64,000 bases of DNA from Palsa-504 sp963806335 (GCA_963806335.1 CAWDXO010000010.1:248001-312000), one strand, 5' to 3'; positions 1-8,447 are shown, counted from the first letter of the stretch. A program made the numbers and translations. The notes: generated by a model from the sequence alone, not told the origin.

Positions 1-777
1 GTGGCCGTCATCCTTGACGGCACGGACCTGACCGATCAGGAGATGCAGCGCCTAGCCCGATGGACGAACCTGTCAGAAACCACGTTCATCCTGCCTGCCG
101 CCGCCCCGGAGGCGGACTACCAGCTGCGGATTTTCACCCCCGGCAGTGAACTGCCGTTCGCCGGGCACCCCACGCTCGGGTCCGCCCGCGCCTGGCTGGA
201 CCACGGCGGCGCACCCAAGCACGCCGGCCGCATCGTGCAGGAGTGCGGCGCAGGCCTGGTCAGCGTGCGCCACGGCGACGGCGGCCTGTCCTTCGCCGCC
301 CCGCCGCTCATCCGCCACGGGCCGCTCGAGGACGAGTACGTCGGCCAGATCGTCGCGGCGTTCGGCATCAACCGGGACCGCGTCCTGGCCCACCAGTGGG
401 TCGACAACGGACCAGGCTGGGCCGTGGTCCAGTTGCCCACCGCCGAGGAGGTCCTCGCCCTCGAACCCGACCTTTCCCTCATCCCGGCCGCGATGGTCGG
501 CGCAATCGGCGCCTACCCCGCCGGATCCGGGCACGCCTTCGAGATGCGCACCTTCGCCCCCGGCGTCGGCGTGCCCGAAGACCCGGCATGCGGCAGCATG
601 AACGCCTCCGTCGGACAATGGCTCACCGCCGCCGGCGCCGCCCCCGCCGCCTACCGGGTCTCCCAGGGCGCACGCGTGGGCCGGGCCGGCACCGTCGAGA
701 TCACCGCCGACCCGGCCGGCACCGTCTGGGTCGGCGGCGCCGCCACCGCGTACATCCACGGCAGCATCACCCTCTGA
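1..777 (+). CDS. PhzF-family epimerase/isomerase, 5' end outside the window
   Basis: Seen: the frame is open from the first base and ends at TGA 775-777. The 258 residues start inside the family's N-terminal region (VAVILDG is normally residue 15-20), so the true start lies upstream. Family features present are the SETTF segment with the catalytic-type Glu, the GHPTLGSA motif and the C-terminal EDPACGSMNAS loop. PhzF proteins are two-lobed, diaminopimelate-epimerase-like enzymes; the best known isomerises a phenazine precursor, but most actinobacterial members have no known substrate. No phenazine genes are visible, so the substrate stays open. Family assignment is secure. Confidence 0.87.
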   Translation: MAVILDGTDLTDQEMQRLARWTNLSETTFILPAAAPEADYQLRIFTPGSELPFAGHPTLGSARAWLDHGGAPKHAGRIVQECGAGLVSVRHGDGGLSFAAPPLIRHGPLEDEYVGQIVAAFGINRDRVLAHQWVDNGPGWAVVQLPTAEEVLALEPDLSLIPAAMVGAIGAYPAGSGHAFEMRTFAPGVGVPEDPACGSMNASVGQWLTAAGAAPAAYRVSQGARVGRAGTVEITADPAGTVWVGGAATAYIHGSITL

Positions 778-937
778 CACATCCAGGCCCAGCGCGGACT
801 TCGGTATCGATGCGTAGTCGGGCAGGGTATCGGTCCAGCGCCAGCCGGAAACCCTGGGCGTCGTGCTGGTCGCGGCGACCTGCACGACGGCGAGCCGTTG
901 CTCTTCGTCCAGGCGGCCGGCCCAGGGCGAAGCCGCG

Positions 938-1369
938 TCAGATCGCGGATGGGCGGAGTAGGCCGGTCCGCTTGACTGAGCTGAGGATCGGGGTCACCTC
1001 GAGTCCGTGGACGTCGCCGAGTGATCCTATGGTCCGGGTGAGAAAGGCGTAGAGGCCGTTCAGGTCGTCGGCCGCGACGGCCACCAGCAGGTTCGCCGCT
1101 CCGGTGGTGGCCGCGGCGAACCGGACCTGCGGATGACGGCCCAGCTCGTTTCCGGTCGTCTCCAGACTGCCGGGACCGGTGGCGATCCACAGCAGTGCCT
1201 CGCTGCCGATGCCCAGCAGGCTCAGTTCCACCTCGCAGGCCAGGCGCACCATGTGCGCGGACAGGAGCAGGTCGAGTCGGCGGCGTACGGTCGATGGCGA
1301 CGTTCCCAGCTGTGCGGCCAGGTCGCTGGAGCTGGCGCGGGCGTCCGCAGTCAGCTGGCCGATGAGCAC
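938..1369 (-). CDS. Lrp/AsnC-type transcriptional regulator, single module, possibly a remnant of a two-module protein
   Basis: Seen: 143 residues with an N-terminal winged helix (ARASSSDLAAQLGTS, then STVRRRL) and a C-terminal AsnC ligand-binding domain ending in VTPILSSVKRTGLL. GTG is the assumed start; an in-frame TAG lies only five codons upstream. Known: many actinomycete Lrp regulators carry two HTH-AsnC modules in about 330 residues, and this sequence resembles the second module. Inference: the first module may have been lost, because no homologous sequence continues upstream. A free-standing one-module regulator is the alternative. The gene is convergent with the PhzF gene. Confidence 0.6.
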   Translation of the reverse strand: MLIGQLTADARASSSDLAAQLGTSPSTVRRRLDLLLSAHMVRLACEVELSLLGIGSEALLWIATGPGSLETTGNELGRHPQVRFAAATTGAANLLVAVAADDLNGLYAFLTRTIGSLGDVHGLEVTPILSSVKRTGLLRPSAI

Positions 1370-1439
1370 GTCGTCGAGCGGCTAGATCTCCGGCGCGAAG
1401 CCGGCTCGCGTGACAAGGGGGTCAGGGCGTCGAACTGGT

Positions 1440-1571
1440 CCGCGGGTCAGCAGTCCGGTGCACATCTATGCCAAGTGCGGTGTCTCGACCCGGGCCGGCC
1501 TGGCGATGTTCGCGATGCGGCATGGCCTGGCGGCCAGGACCAGGCTGGACTCCGGCGCCAAGATCGACTGA
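1440..1571 (+). pseudogene. LuxR-family regulator, C-terminal HTH remnant
   Basis: Seen: one frame reads VHIYAKCGVSTRAGLAMFAMRHGLA and ends at TGA 1569-1571. This is the recognition-helix end of a LuxR/NarL HTH domain (usual form HI-YAKLGVSTRA). Nothing upstream in any frame resembles the receiver, ATPase or first HTH helices. It is therefore a gene tail left by a deletion. Confidence 0.6.
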
Positions 1572-1649
1572 ACAGTCGATAGCCCGGGCGGCACCGCCTG
1601 CCTATGGTTCCAGGCAGGCCATCAGCAGGCCATCAGCCAAGGAGCCGTC

Positions 1650-2073
1650 ATAACCACCACCACGGGCACCGCCAGCACCGCCACACTCACCGACACCGAT
1701 GTCGTCCGCGCCGTCTTCCAGGCGTTCGCGGACGTCGACCTCGCCGCGCTCGGCGATCTGCTGCACGCCGACGCGACCTGGCACCACCGCAACGACGACC
1801 GCCTGGGCGGCATCCACCGCGGCAGCGATGCGATCATCGCCTACCTGGCCCAGTCCGCCCAGCTCACCGCAGGCACGCCGCGCGGTGCCCCAGTCGGTCA
1901 TGGCCGACGGCCAGGGGCGCGTCTGCGTGCTCGTGCTGCTCAGCGCCACCCGCCCCGACGGCCGCTCGATGGATGGCCCGCAGCTCGTGCTGGTCACCCT
2001 CGACGGCAACCGCGTACGCAGCATCGACCAGTTCGTCGGCGATCCCGCGGCCGTGGCTGCGTTCTGGGCCTGA
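1650..2073 (+). pseudogene. SnoaL-like (NTF2-fold) protein with ATA at the start position and a frameshift
   Basis: Seen: one frame encodes TDTDVVRAVFQAFADVDL, the typical first helix of a SnoaL-like polyketide-cyclase/NTF2-fold protein, and runs to about 1880. The rest continues one base later as SVMADGQGRVCVLVLLS to FWA and a stop at 2073. The expected start after the ribosome site AAGGAG reads ATA (1650-1652) instead of ATG. Two independent lesions argue for a dead gene rather than a single base error. Members of this fold are small hydrolases, cyclases or stress proteins; no substrate can be named. Confidence 0.6.
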
Positions 2074-2075
2074 CC

Positions 2076-2480
2076 CAGCCCGCGAAAGGATAAGGGGCGC
2101 CGGGTCCGGTCACTCCAGGATTCTCTCGCGCGCCGCTCTAGCTCATCCAGCGCGGCCAGGACAGCGGCGACATCGACGCCAGTCAGGCGATGCACCGCAG
2201 CTTCCTTCGCACCGTATCCGACCGTCCGGCCCAGGAACGCCGCGAAAGCCTTGGGCGTTCCTCCGGCCGGCCGCGCCCGCCACGGTCCGTCCTGAAAAGA
2301 TTCTTCCGAACGGTCCATGGTTCGTCTCATCACTCACGGTGGCTGGGTTCCCCGGTTGGCGGGCTCGGCGTCGTGTTCGCTGCCGGGGTGGCGTTCGGGC
2401 GAGGCGGGCGGAGCTGATAGCCGCGCAGGACGGTGACTGGGGTGCTGCCCGGCGGCCAGGTGACGTCGGTCCCCTGGGAT
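2076..2480. other. Gap without a convincing gene
   Basis: About 400 bases between the SnoaL remnant and the TetR gene. A minus-strand frame starting at 2333 gives about 75 plausible helical residues (KAFAAFLGRTVGYGAKEAA) but runs on into the antisense of the SnoaL remnant and has weaker third-position GC than its neighbours. I do not call it. Confidence 0.4.
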
Positions 2481-3128
2481 CTAGGGCGCCGAGGTATCGC
2501 CGTCGGCCGGCACGTCCCGGCGGCGGAGGCGCGCGAGCTCAAGGACGGTGTCGACGGCGGTTTCGAGGGGGCGGGTGTCGCGCTGCACTTGGGCGAGGAT
2601 GAGGCCGCCTTGGAGTGCGGCGAGGAGGGTGACGGCGAGGTCGTCCGGGTCGGTGCCGTCCGGGAGGTGCCCGGCGGCGTGCAGACGGCGCAGCCCGTCG
2701 CTGATGGCGGCTGACCACTGCCCGAATCCGGCCGCGATCAGGGCCCGGGCCTGCGCGTCGGTCTCGGCCAGCTGCCCGGCGAGCGAGCCGAGCGGGCAGC
2801 CGCCCTGGCCCTGGCTGCTCTTCACCTGAGCGATCACCATGTCCCGCCAGGCCTGGAGCCCCTGGGGGCTGCCGAGATCGGCCTGCCGCTGGTTACCGGT
2901 GATGCTCGCGGCCTGGTAGCCGATGACCGCCTGCACAAGCTCGTCTTTGCCGGCGAAGTAGTGCGACAGCTGGGATCCGCTGACCCCGGCCGCTGACCTG
3001 ATGTCGTCCAGCGAGGTGCCCGCGACACCGCGCTCGTAGATCAGCCCGGCGGCTGCCTCGACGATCCTGGCCCTTGTTCGCTCTCCCTTGGCGGTGAGCC
3101 TCGGGCGGTCTCGTGCCTCGCTTCCCAC
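2481..3128 (-). CDS. TetR/AcrR-family repressor
   Basis: Seen: 215 residues. The N-terminal TetR HTH covers about residues 14-60 (RARIVEAAAGLIYERG, then SLDDIRSAAGVSGSQLSHYFAGKDEL). The C-terminal ligand-binding domain contains the QGGCPLGSLAGQLAE segment common in TetR_C_33/YezE-type regulators. It is divergent from the NAD-binding protein gene at 3224. The 95-bp gap holds two copies of a TGGGT-N6-ACCCA palindrome, one reading TGGGTT-TGAC-AACCCA. Inference: it represses itself and the divergent gene, responding to a reactive small molecule. Confidence 0.9.
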   Translation of the reverse strand: MGSEARDRPRLTAKGERTRARIVEAAAGLIYERGVAGTSLDDIRSAAGVSGSQLSHYFAGKDELVQAVIGYQAASITGNQRQADLGSPQGLQAWRDMVIAQVKSSQGQGGCPLGSLAGQLAETDAQARALIAAGFGQWSAAISDGLRRLHAAGHLPDGTDPDDLAVTLLAALQGGLILAQVQRDTRPLETAVDTVLELARLRRRDVPADGDTSAP

Positions 3129-3148
3129 AGCCGCACACTATCACTTTC

Positions 3149-3164
3149 TGGGTTTGACAACCCA
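3149..3164. promoter_or_regulatory. Candidate TetR operator, copy 1
   Basis: Perfect inverted repeat TGGGTT-TGAC-AACCCA midway between the divergent TetR and NmrA-like genes. TTGACA inside it could be a -35 box. It shares the outer half-sites and the trailing ATTC with copy 2 at 3183. Confidence 0.6.
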
Positions 3165-3182
3165 TTCGACGCTCTGCCAGAG

Positions 3183-3198
3183 TGGGTGCTGTAACCCA
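3183..3198. promoter_or_regulatory. Candidate TetR operator, copy 2
   Basis: TGGGTGCTGTAACCCA, the same 16-bp layout as copy 1 with centres 34 bp apart (about three helical turns). It lies just upstream of the AAGGAGGAGG ribosome site of the gene at 3224. Confidence 0.55.
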
Positions 3199-3223
3199 TT
3201 CTTGGTGAAGGAGGAGGCTCATC

Positions 3224-4070
3224 ATGATTCTTGTGACAACGGCCGGGAAGGTCGGCTCCGAGACAGCCCGCCTGCTCCGCGAGCGGGACGTGCCCGTCCG
3301 GGTGCTGGTGCGGGACCCGGCGAAGGCCGCGGCCAGGGCGCTGGCCGCGGCCGGCGCGGAGATCGCCGCAGGTGACCTGGGCGTCCCGGCGAGCATCGAT
3401 GAGGCGATGAGCGGCGTCAGCGGCGTGGTGCTGGTCAGCCCGGCGGTGCCCGCCCAGGAACTCAACGTCGTCGTCAGCGTCGCCCGGGCCGGCGCGGGTC
3501 ATGTAGTCAAGGCGACCAGCAAGGCCTCGGCCGACTCACCGATCGCGCGGCGGCGCTGGCAGGCCGAGATCGAGGCCGGGCTGGCTGCCTCCGGAATTCC
3601 GCACACCCTGCTGCGGTCCAACGCCTACATGCAAAACGTGCTGGCGCTGGCACCGGCGATCGCCACGACGAGCAGCTTCGGCTCCGCCGCCGGCCCGGGC
3701 CGCTCCGGCCTCGTGGACGCCCGCGACGTCGCCGCGGTCGCCGCCGAGATCATCACCTCCCCCGCCGCACACGCCGGAAAGACCTACTGGCTCACCGGCC
3801 CGGAACTCCTCTCCAACTACGACGTGGCCGCCGTGCTGTCCAAGCTGCTCGGCAGGACCATCACCTCGGGAGCTCACCTTCGAGCAGAACCAGGACGCGA
3901 TGATCCGCGCGGGAGTCCCCGAGCAGGTCGCGGAGATGAACGCCCAGGCGTTCAGCTTGACCGCCGACGGCGACGCCGAATGGGTCAGCCAGGACGTCCC
4001 GTCGCTCCTGGGCCGCCCGGCCCGCTCCTTCGAGCGGTTCACCGCCGACTACGCCGCCGCGTTCTCCTAG
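3224..4070 (+). pseudogene. NmrA-like NAD(P)-binding protein, frameshifted near 3867
   Basis: Seen: starts MILVTTAGKVGSETARLL, a Rossmann GxxG-type NAD(P)-binding loop, preceded by a strong AAGGAGGAGG site. Residues 1-215 match the atypical-SDR/NmrA family (KATSKASADSPIARRRWQAEIE; SNAYMQN). After GRTITS the frame changes: the family tail ELTFEQNQDAMIRAGVPEQ to TADYAAAFS* is read in another frame and stops at 4070. A two-base loss at about 3867 (TACCGG expected, TCGG found) explains it. Proteins of this kind reduce quinones or sense redox state. The neighbouring TetR gene suggests inducible detoxification. Confidence 0.75.
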
Positions 4071-4252
4071 AGCAGGCACCGGACACCATGGTCCCGGCGT
4101 CGGCAGGCGGGCAGGCGCCGGTCTTACCAATCCAGGATCGGCGTCGCTACGAATAACCCCTGACATGTCGTCAGGTAAGTGCCGATGCCCGGACCGGTCC
4201 TCTCAGCACCTGAGCGCCCGGCCCTCAGGCGCGGGGCGCCGCGCTTAATACC

Positions 4253-4915
4253 ATGCTTCCAGACAATCGCGTCGTTCATGAGATCCCCGCCCGGCTCGAC
4301 CCGGAGTCAGCTGAGTGGCTGCGGGTGCTCGGCGGCGCCGGCCCGCGGCGGGAGGCGGCGCTGGCCCGGCTGCACGGGATGCTGCTGCGTATCGCGCAGC
4401 GGGAGGCCCGGCGGCGCGGTCCGCGGATGCTGATCGTCGGCCCTGAGCTGGAGGACCTGGCCTACCAGGCGGCGGCGGACGCGCTGATGGCGATCACCGC
4501 CAAGCTCAGCCAGTTCCGCGGGGAGAGCCGGTTCACGACGTGGGCCTACAGATTCGTCATCCTCGAGGTGTCGGCCAAGCTCGGGCGGCACTTCTGGCGT
4601 CGCCCGGACGTGCGGCTGGAGGCCGAGGACTGGGACCGGCTGCCGGGACGGTTCGGTTTGGAGCCCGCGCGGGAATCGGAGTGGCGGGACCTGCTGGCCG
4701 CGCTGCGCCGTGCCGTGGACACCGAGCTGACTGCGCGGCAGCGCGAGGTGTTCGTCGCGATCGTGGTGAACGATGTTCCGCTGGACGCGCTGGCCGTCAG
4801 GTTTGGCTCCAACCGCAACGCGCTCTACAAGATGATGTTCGACGCCCGGCGTAAGCTACGAGTCGCTCTTGCCGCTAACGGGTATCTGGACGATGACGAT
4901 TCGGGGCGCTCATGA
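4253..4915 (+). CDS. RNA polymerase sigma factor, sigma-70 family (ECF-like)
   Basis: Seen: 220 residues. Region 2 spans about 55-115 (LEDLAYQAAADALMAITAKL, then FRGESRFTTWAYRF, the usual core-binding/-10 motif). Region 4 spans about 155-205 (LTARQREVFVAIVVNDVPLDALA, then GSNRNALYKMMFDARRKLR, an HTH). The gene ends in a 4-nt ATGA overlap with a small zinc-binding protein that is very probably its anti-sigma factor. Inference: an envelope or redox-stress sigma factor controlled by that partner. No target promoters were identified. Confidence 0.9.
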   Translation: MLPDNRVVHEIPARLDPESAEWLRVLGGAGPRREAALARLHGMLLRIAQREARRRGPRMLIVGPELEDLAYQAAADALMAITAKLSQFRGESRFTTWAYRFVILEVSAKLGRHFWRRPDVRLEAEDWDRLPGRFGLEPARESEWRDLLAALRRAVDTELTARQREVFVAIVVNDVPLDALAVRFGSNRNALYKMMFDARRKLRVALAANGYLDDDDSGRS

Positions 4916-5133
4916 ACAGCTGGCCGGCGCTGGACCGGTTCCTGCGGACCGATCCGCGCGATGTCGGCTGCGCCGAGGCGATGCAGATGCTGCATGTCTA
5001 CGTCGACCTGGTCGCCGCCGGCGGACCGGCGGAGCAGCGGTACCCGGGCATCGCGGCGCACCTGCGCGCGTGCGGCCCGTGTGGTGAGGACTTCGAGGCG
5101 CTGCTGGCCGCGGTGCGCGACGACGCGGGCTAA
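4912..5133 (+). CDS. Small zinc-binding anti-sigma factor (ZAS-like)
   Basis: Seen: 73 residues with HLRACGPCGEDF near the C-terminus, an H-x3-C-x2-C arrangement typical of ZAS anti-sigma factors. No membrane segment is present, so it would act in the cytoplasm, where the Cys pair could serve as a redox switch. ATG overlaps the sigma gene's TGA, which implies translational coupling and a 1:1 complex. Function is inferred from motif and context; overall similarity is too short to be certain. Confidence 0.72.
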   Translation: MNSWPALDRFLRTDPRDVGCAEAMQMLHVYVDLVAAGGPAEQRYPGIAAHLRACGPCGEDFEALLAAVRDDAG

Positions 5134-5149
5134 CGGGCGGACCCGCGAC

Positions 5150-5647
5150 TCACTGGCCGGCCGCGGCGTGCGAGCGCAGGTAGCGGATGAGGCCGATCAC
5201 GTCCTGGGGGACCAGGCGCCCAATCGCGCCGCTGGAGTACACGCTGACCACGACCCGGCCGCCGGGGTCGAGCACGAACCCGGTCGACTGCAGGAACAGC
5301 GGATCGTCGTTGACGAAGGCGCCGGTCGCATCGGCGATCGCCGAAGCGTCGGCGCCGTACCCCACCGGGAACCGCAAGCCGTGCTTGGCGATGAGCTCCT
5401 GCGTGGTGGCCTCGTCGTCTACCGACAGCGCCACGACCGTGACATCCATCTCGGCCAGGCCGTCCAGCGCCCGCTGGAACGCGCTGAGCTGGGCGTTGCA
5501 GTACGGGCACCAGGACCCCCGGTAGAACAGGACGACGCCGAAATGCCCGGCCAGGCCATCAGGCAGACGGAGCGCACCGCCGCCAGGAAGGCTGACGGTG
5601 AGCGCAGGGAACGGATCGCCGGGGTGCAGCAGCGTCTTATCGGTCAT
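5150..5647 (-). CDS. Peroxiredoxin-like redoxin (AhpC/TSA fold)
   Basis: Seen: 165 residues with a thioredoxin-fold core and the active-site stretch FYRGSWCPYCNAQLSAF, a CxxC peroxiredoxin/bacterioferritin-comigratory-type centre, followed by VDVTVVALSVDDEAT-like strands and a conserved HGLRFPV segment. Such proteins reduce peroxides with thiol donors in the cytoplasm. It is convergent with the sigma/anti-sigma pair, only 17 bp away. Length is normal and no signal peptide is seen. Confidence 0.85.
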   Translation of the reverse strand: MTDKTLLHPGDPFPALTVSLPGGGALRLPDGLAGHFGVVLFYRGSWCPYCNAQLSAFQRALDGLAEMDVTVVALSVDDEATTQELIAKHGLRFPVGYGADASAIADATGAFVNDDPLFLQSTGFVLDPGGRVVVSVYSSGAIGRLVPQDVIGLIRYLRSHAAAGQ

Positions 5648-5842
5648 GCCCGGTTAGCGCGGATGGCGGCGGCTTTCTTACCTGAAGGCGGCCGGTGCCC
5701 GGTCCGCGACGCCTGAGCGCGGGTTATTTCACCTGCACGACGTAAGACCTGGCTGCCCTCGAACGCCAACCAATGGTGCGCAATAAGCGGCGGCGTCGAT
5801 GCCGCCGACCCGACCCGGCTTGGCCGGAGGAAAGAGCAGCAG

Positions 5843-7084
5843 ATGAAGTTCGCGTCACATCGGCGAGGGCGGACGGCCGCCCGCGGCCGGGATGCCAACC
5901 GAGAAGCACGGCAGGTCCTGCGACGGGGCCGGGCCGGGGCGCTGATCCTCGGCCTGGCGGCGGCCGCGGCCATAGCCGTGCCCGCCTCCGCCTCAGCCTC
6001 AGCCTCAGCCTCAGCCTCAGCCTCAGCCGGTGCCTCCCCCGTGGTCGGGCACGTCTATGTCAACGACAACACGAAGGGAACCAATACGATCGGGGCGTTT
6101 GACCGGCACGCCGACGGCTCGCTGACCCCGGTGGCCGGGTCGGCGTTCGCGGCCGGCGGCGCCGGGACCGGCGCCGGGCTGGCCTCGCAGGGCGCGATCC
6201 AGATCACGCCGGACGGCCGGTTCCTGATCGCCGTCGACGCGGGCAGCAACCAGATCTCCGTGCTGCGGATCCACTTCGACGGCTCGCTCAGCCTGGTCAG
6301 CGTCACCGGCTCCGGCGGCACCCTGCCCGACAGCGTCGCCGTGCACGGCCACCTGGTGTACGTGGCCAACTCCGGCGCCGGCGACGCCAACTACACCGGC
6401 TTCCTGCTCGGCTTGGGCGGCCGCCTGTTCCCGATCCCCCGGTCGACCGTCACCCTGGCCGCCAACGCCGCGCCCGCTGACGTGCTGTTCAACAGCACCG
6501 GCACCAAGCTGGCCGGCACCGAGGTGGGCACCTCGGTGATCGACAGCTTCACCGTCGGCTTCGACGGCCGGCTGACCGCCGCCCCCGGCTCGCCGTTCCC
6601 GGCCCAGGGACTGGGCCCGTTCGGCAGCGAGTTCCGGCCGACCGACCCCGGCCAGTTGTTCGTGTCCAACGCCCACAACGTCGGCGCCGGCACCGGCACC
6701 ATCTCCGCCTACGCGGACTCCTTCAACGGGACACTGACCCCGATCGGGGCCTCCCCGTTCGCGGACCAGCAGACCGCCCCCTGCTGGGTGGAGATCACCC
6801 ATGACGGCCAGTTCCTGTTCACCGTGAACACCGGATCCGGCGAGATCTCCCGCTACCAGATCGCCCCCGACGGCACGCTCACCCTGCTGGGCAGCACCCC
6901 GGTCGGCGGCGTCGGCGCCGTCGACGCCCGGCTCAGCCCCGACGGCCGCTTCCTGTACGTCGATGAGAGCAGGATCGGCAAGGTCGGCGCGTTCGCCGTC
7001 AACGGCGGCAACCTGACCGAACTGGGCACCTCCCCGTTCGCGCTGCCCGCCGGCGCCACGCCCGCGGGCATCGTCGTCAGCTAA
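5843..7084 (+). CDS. Secreted seven-bladed beta-propeller protein (lactonase/YncE-like), copy A
   Basis: Seen: 413 residues. GGAGGAAAGAG precedes ATG 5843. A basic N-terminus, a hydrophobic stretch at about 34-48 and a signal-peptidase-like AVPASA are followed by an Ala-Ser run encoded by a hexanucleotide repeat. The mature part repeats propeller blades (TPDGRFLIAVDAGSNQISV; SPDGRFLYVDE), as in 6-phosphogluconolactonase-like proteins. Copy B lies at 40995-42233 with about the same length, the same 5' leader and a matching hairpin terminator. Catalytic function is not evident; extracellular binding or scaffold roles are equally likely. Confidence 0.82.
   Translation: MKFASHRRGRTAARGRDANREARQVLRRGRAGALILGLAAAAAIAVPASASASASASASASAGASPVVGHVYVNDNTKGTNTIGAFDRHADGSLTPVAGSAFAAGGAGTGAGLASQGAIQITPDGRFLIAVDAGSNQISVLRIHFDGSLSLVSVTGSGGTLPDSVAVHGHLVYVANSGAGDANYTGFLLGLGGRLFPIPRSTVTLAANAAPADVLFNSTGTKLAGTEVGTSVIDSFTVGFDGRLTAAPGSPFPAQGLGPFGSEFRPTDPGQLFVSNAHNVGAGTGTISAYADSFNGTLTPIGASPFADQQTAPCWVEITHDGQFLFTVNTGSGEISRYQIAPDGTLTLLGSTPVGGVGAVDARLSPDGRFLYVDESRIGKVGAFAVNGGNLTELGTSPFALPAGATPAGIVVS
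5990..6025 (+). repeat. Hexanucleotide microsatellite (GCCTCA)6 inside the signal-peptide region
   Basis: Six uninterrupted copies of GCCTCA, preceded by one GCCTCC, encode an (Ala-Ser) run just after the signal peptide of propeller copy A. Copy number changes would stay in frame and alter only linker length. Copy B encodes a shorter Ala-Ser run with mixed codons. Confidence 0.9.
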
Positions 7085-7098
7085 CTCTCTCCAGTCGG

Positions 7099-7134
7099 AC
7101 CGGAGCCGCGGTCAGGTCCCGCCGCGGCTCCGGT
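7099..7134 (+). terminator. Hairpin terminator after propeller copy A
   Basis: Perfect 13-bp inverted repeat ACCGGAGCCGCGG / CCGCGGCTCCGGT with a 10-nt loop, 15 bp after the stop codon. No U-tract follows, as is usual in actinomycetes. The same arms recur after copy B. Confidence 0.7.
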
Positions 7135-7159
7135 CACACAGCCGACCCCTCTCCAGCCC

Positions 7160-7420
7160 AGACGGAGCGAGTTCTTCGACACCGGCTACAGCCGGACGCT
7201 GGCCTGGACGCGCCGCCTGCAGGCCGCGGCCTTGCCGCCGCGCTGGCCGACCCGGACGGAGCTGGGGACGCGGTCGTGATCGGCGAGTACGAGCGGGCCT
7301 TCTACGGCGGGCCAGTATGCCTCGATGGCACCGCTGTTCGAGCACTACAGCATCTAGCTGTGGACGCTGGAGGTCGGCGGGCGGATTGACTTTCACGCCG
7401 AGGACGGGAAGCAGGCGTTT
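7160..7420 (+). pseudogene. Serine recombinase N-terminal domain remnant
   Basis: Seen: VVIGEYERAFYGG in one frame, then QYASMAPLFEHYSI-stop-LWTLEVGGRIDFHAEDGK in the next. This matches the resolvase-domain segment of the recombinase remnant at 18865-19078 (VIGEYERAFYGSQYSAMAPLFEHYGVQLW). It carries a frameshift near 7310 and an in-frame TAG at the Gln position. The catalytic-serine segment is missing. A small piece of an integrase-like gene. Confidence 0.65.
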
Positions 7421-7460
7421 GCCGGGTCGTATGGCCTGCCCGGCTCGGTACGATCGCCGC

Positions 7461-7820
7461 ATGGCCTATGACGAGGATCTCGCCGCTCGTATCAGGGACC
7501 TGATCGGCCCTGACCCTGAGCTGACTGAGAAGAAGATGTTCGGCGGGCTGGCCTTCCTCATCCGCGGGCACATGGCGATCAGTGCCAGCGGCCAGGGCGG
7601 CGTGCTGGTCCACGTCGATTCCGAGCGGTCAGCCGGCCTCCTGGCCGCGTCCAGGGCCACCACCGCGGTGATGCAGGGCCGGGAGATGCCCGGCTGGCTG
7701 CGCGTCAGCCCGGAAGACCTGGCCAGCGAAGACGACCTTTCCCGATGGGTGGAAATCGGCATCGGGCACGCACGGTCGCTGCCGCCGAAGCAGCCCGCGA
7801 AGGCAAAGCTGAAGAAGTAG
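7461..7820 (+). CDS. TfoX/Sxy N-terminal-domain protein
   Basis: Seen: 119 residues starting MAYDEDLAARIRDLIG and containing the hallmark EKKMFGGLAFLIRGHMA, then a beta-rich middle and a Lys/Pro tail. Known: TfoX_N proteins occur widely outside naturally competent bacteria, where their role is unknown; the family name comes from the Haemophilus competence regulator. ATG 7461 is chosen because conservation begins there. The gene stands alone between recombinase debris and the PIN toxin. Confidence 0.83.
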   Translation: MAYDEDLAARIRDLIGPDPELTEKKMFGGLAFLIRGHMAISASGQGGVLVHVDSERSAGLLAASRATTAVMQGREMPGWLRVSPEDLASEDDLSRWVEIGIGHARSLPPKQPAKAKLKK

Positions 7821-8069
7821 GCAACCGCTATGCGCAGCCTTCCGCGGGGCGCGGACCGTTGCGTGTCACTGGCAACGAGCACAGAGCCGGTCACGGCAAG
7901 CATCAGCGAAATCCGGCCACCGGGTCCTGCGGTACGGCCAGCCCGGCGTCGGTCCTGGGCCCGGGCCAGGCCGAAAACGCCGGCCGCGGCCGCCAGCCTC
8001 CACGGAGGCACGCCATCCGATACCCGTGGTGCCAGGCTGGGAAGCGGAGATTCGCAGGGCCCAGGAGCC

Positions 8070-8447
8070 TTACACGGTCTGGACCCGCGCCGAAACCCCG
8101 CGAGCGTGCAGTAGCTTGCGAATGTCGCCGGGATCGCTGGTCAAGACAAGGTCGGCGTGCGCTGTTATCAGCGCTACGTGTCCGTCGACGATATCTGCGG
8201 AGCCTGACAGTGCGAGTAGTTCGCCGATGCGTATGCCGTCGTCCTTACCAAGTGCCTCGATGCCGACGCCGGCCAGCACCCGGGCGAGGTTCGCCTGCTT
8301 GCGCCCGTCTCGCCAGACTTGGCCCACCACTGCGGAACTGACGCGGACCGGCGTTCCCTGCTGCTGGAGCACCCGCAGTTGGGCGCCGACCAGGCGGTTT
8401 CGGCGGTCAACCGCCACCAGGGCACCTGCGGCCAGGACCGCCTTCAC
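8070..8447 (-). CDS. PIN-domain ribonuclease toxin (VapC-like)
   Basis: Seen: 125 residues with acidic residues in PIN positions: Asp after ALVAVD near the N-terminus, the central SADIVDGHVALIT block and the C-terminal LVLTSDPGDI. PIN domains coordinate Mg2+ and cut RNA. GTG start at 8447 overlaps the stop of an antitoxin tail (8444-8530), the usual antitoxin-toxin coupling. That antitoxin has lost its 5' end to an IS110 remnant. A toxin without its antitoxin should be harmful, so it may be weak, unexpressed or inactivated by changes I cannot judge. Confidence 0.75.
   Translation of the reverse strand: MKAVLAAGALVAVDRRNRLVGAQLRVLQQQGTPVRVSSAVVGQVWRDGRKQANLARVLAGVGIEALGKDDGIRIGELLALSGSADIVDGHVALITAHADLVLTSDPGDIRKLLHARGVSARVQTV

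Noticed and set aside
1..777. Phenazine biosynthesis
   Set aside because: PhzF-family proteins are widespread without phenazines and no other phz gene is near.
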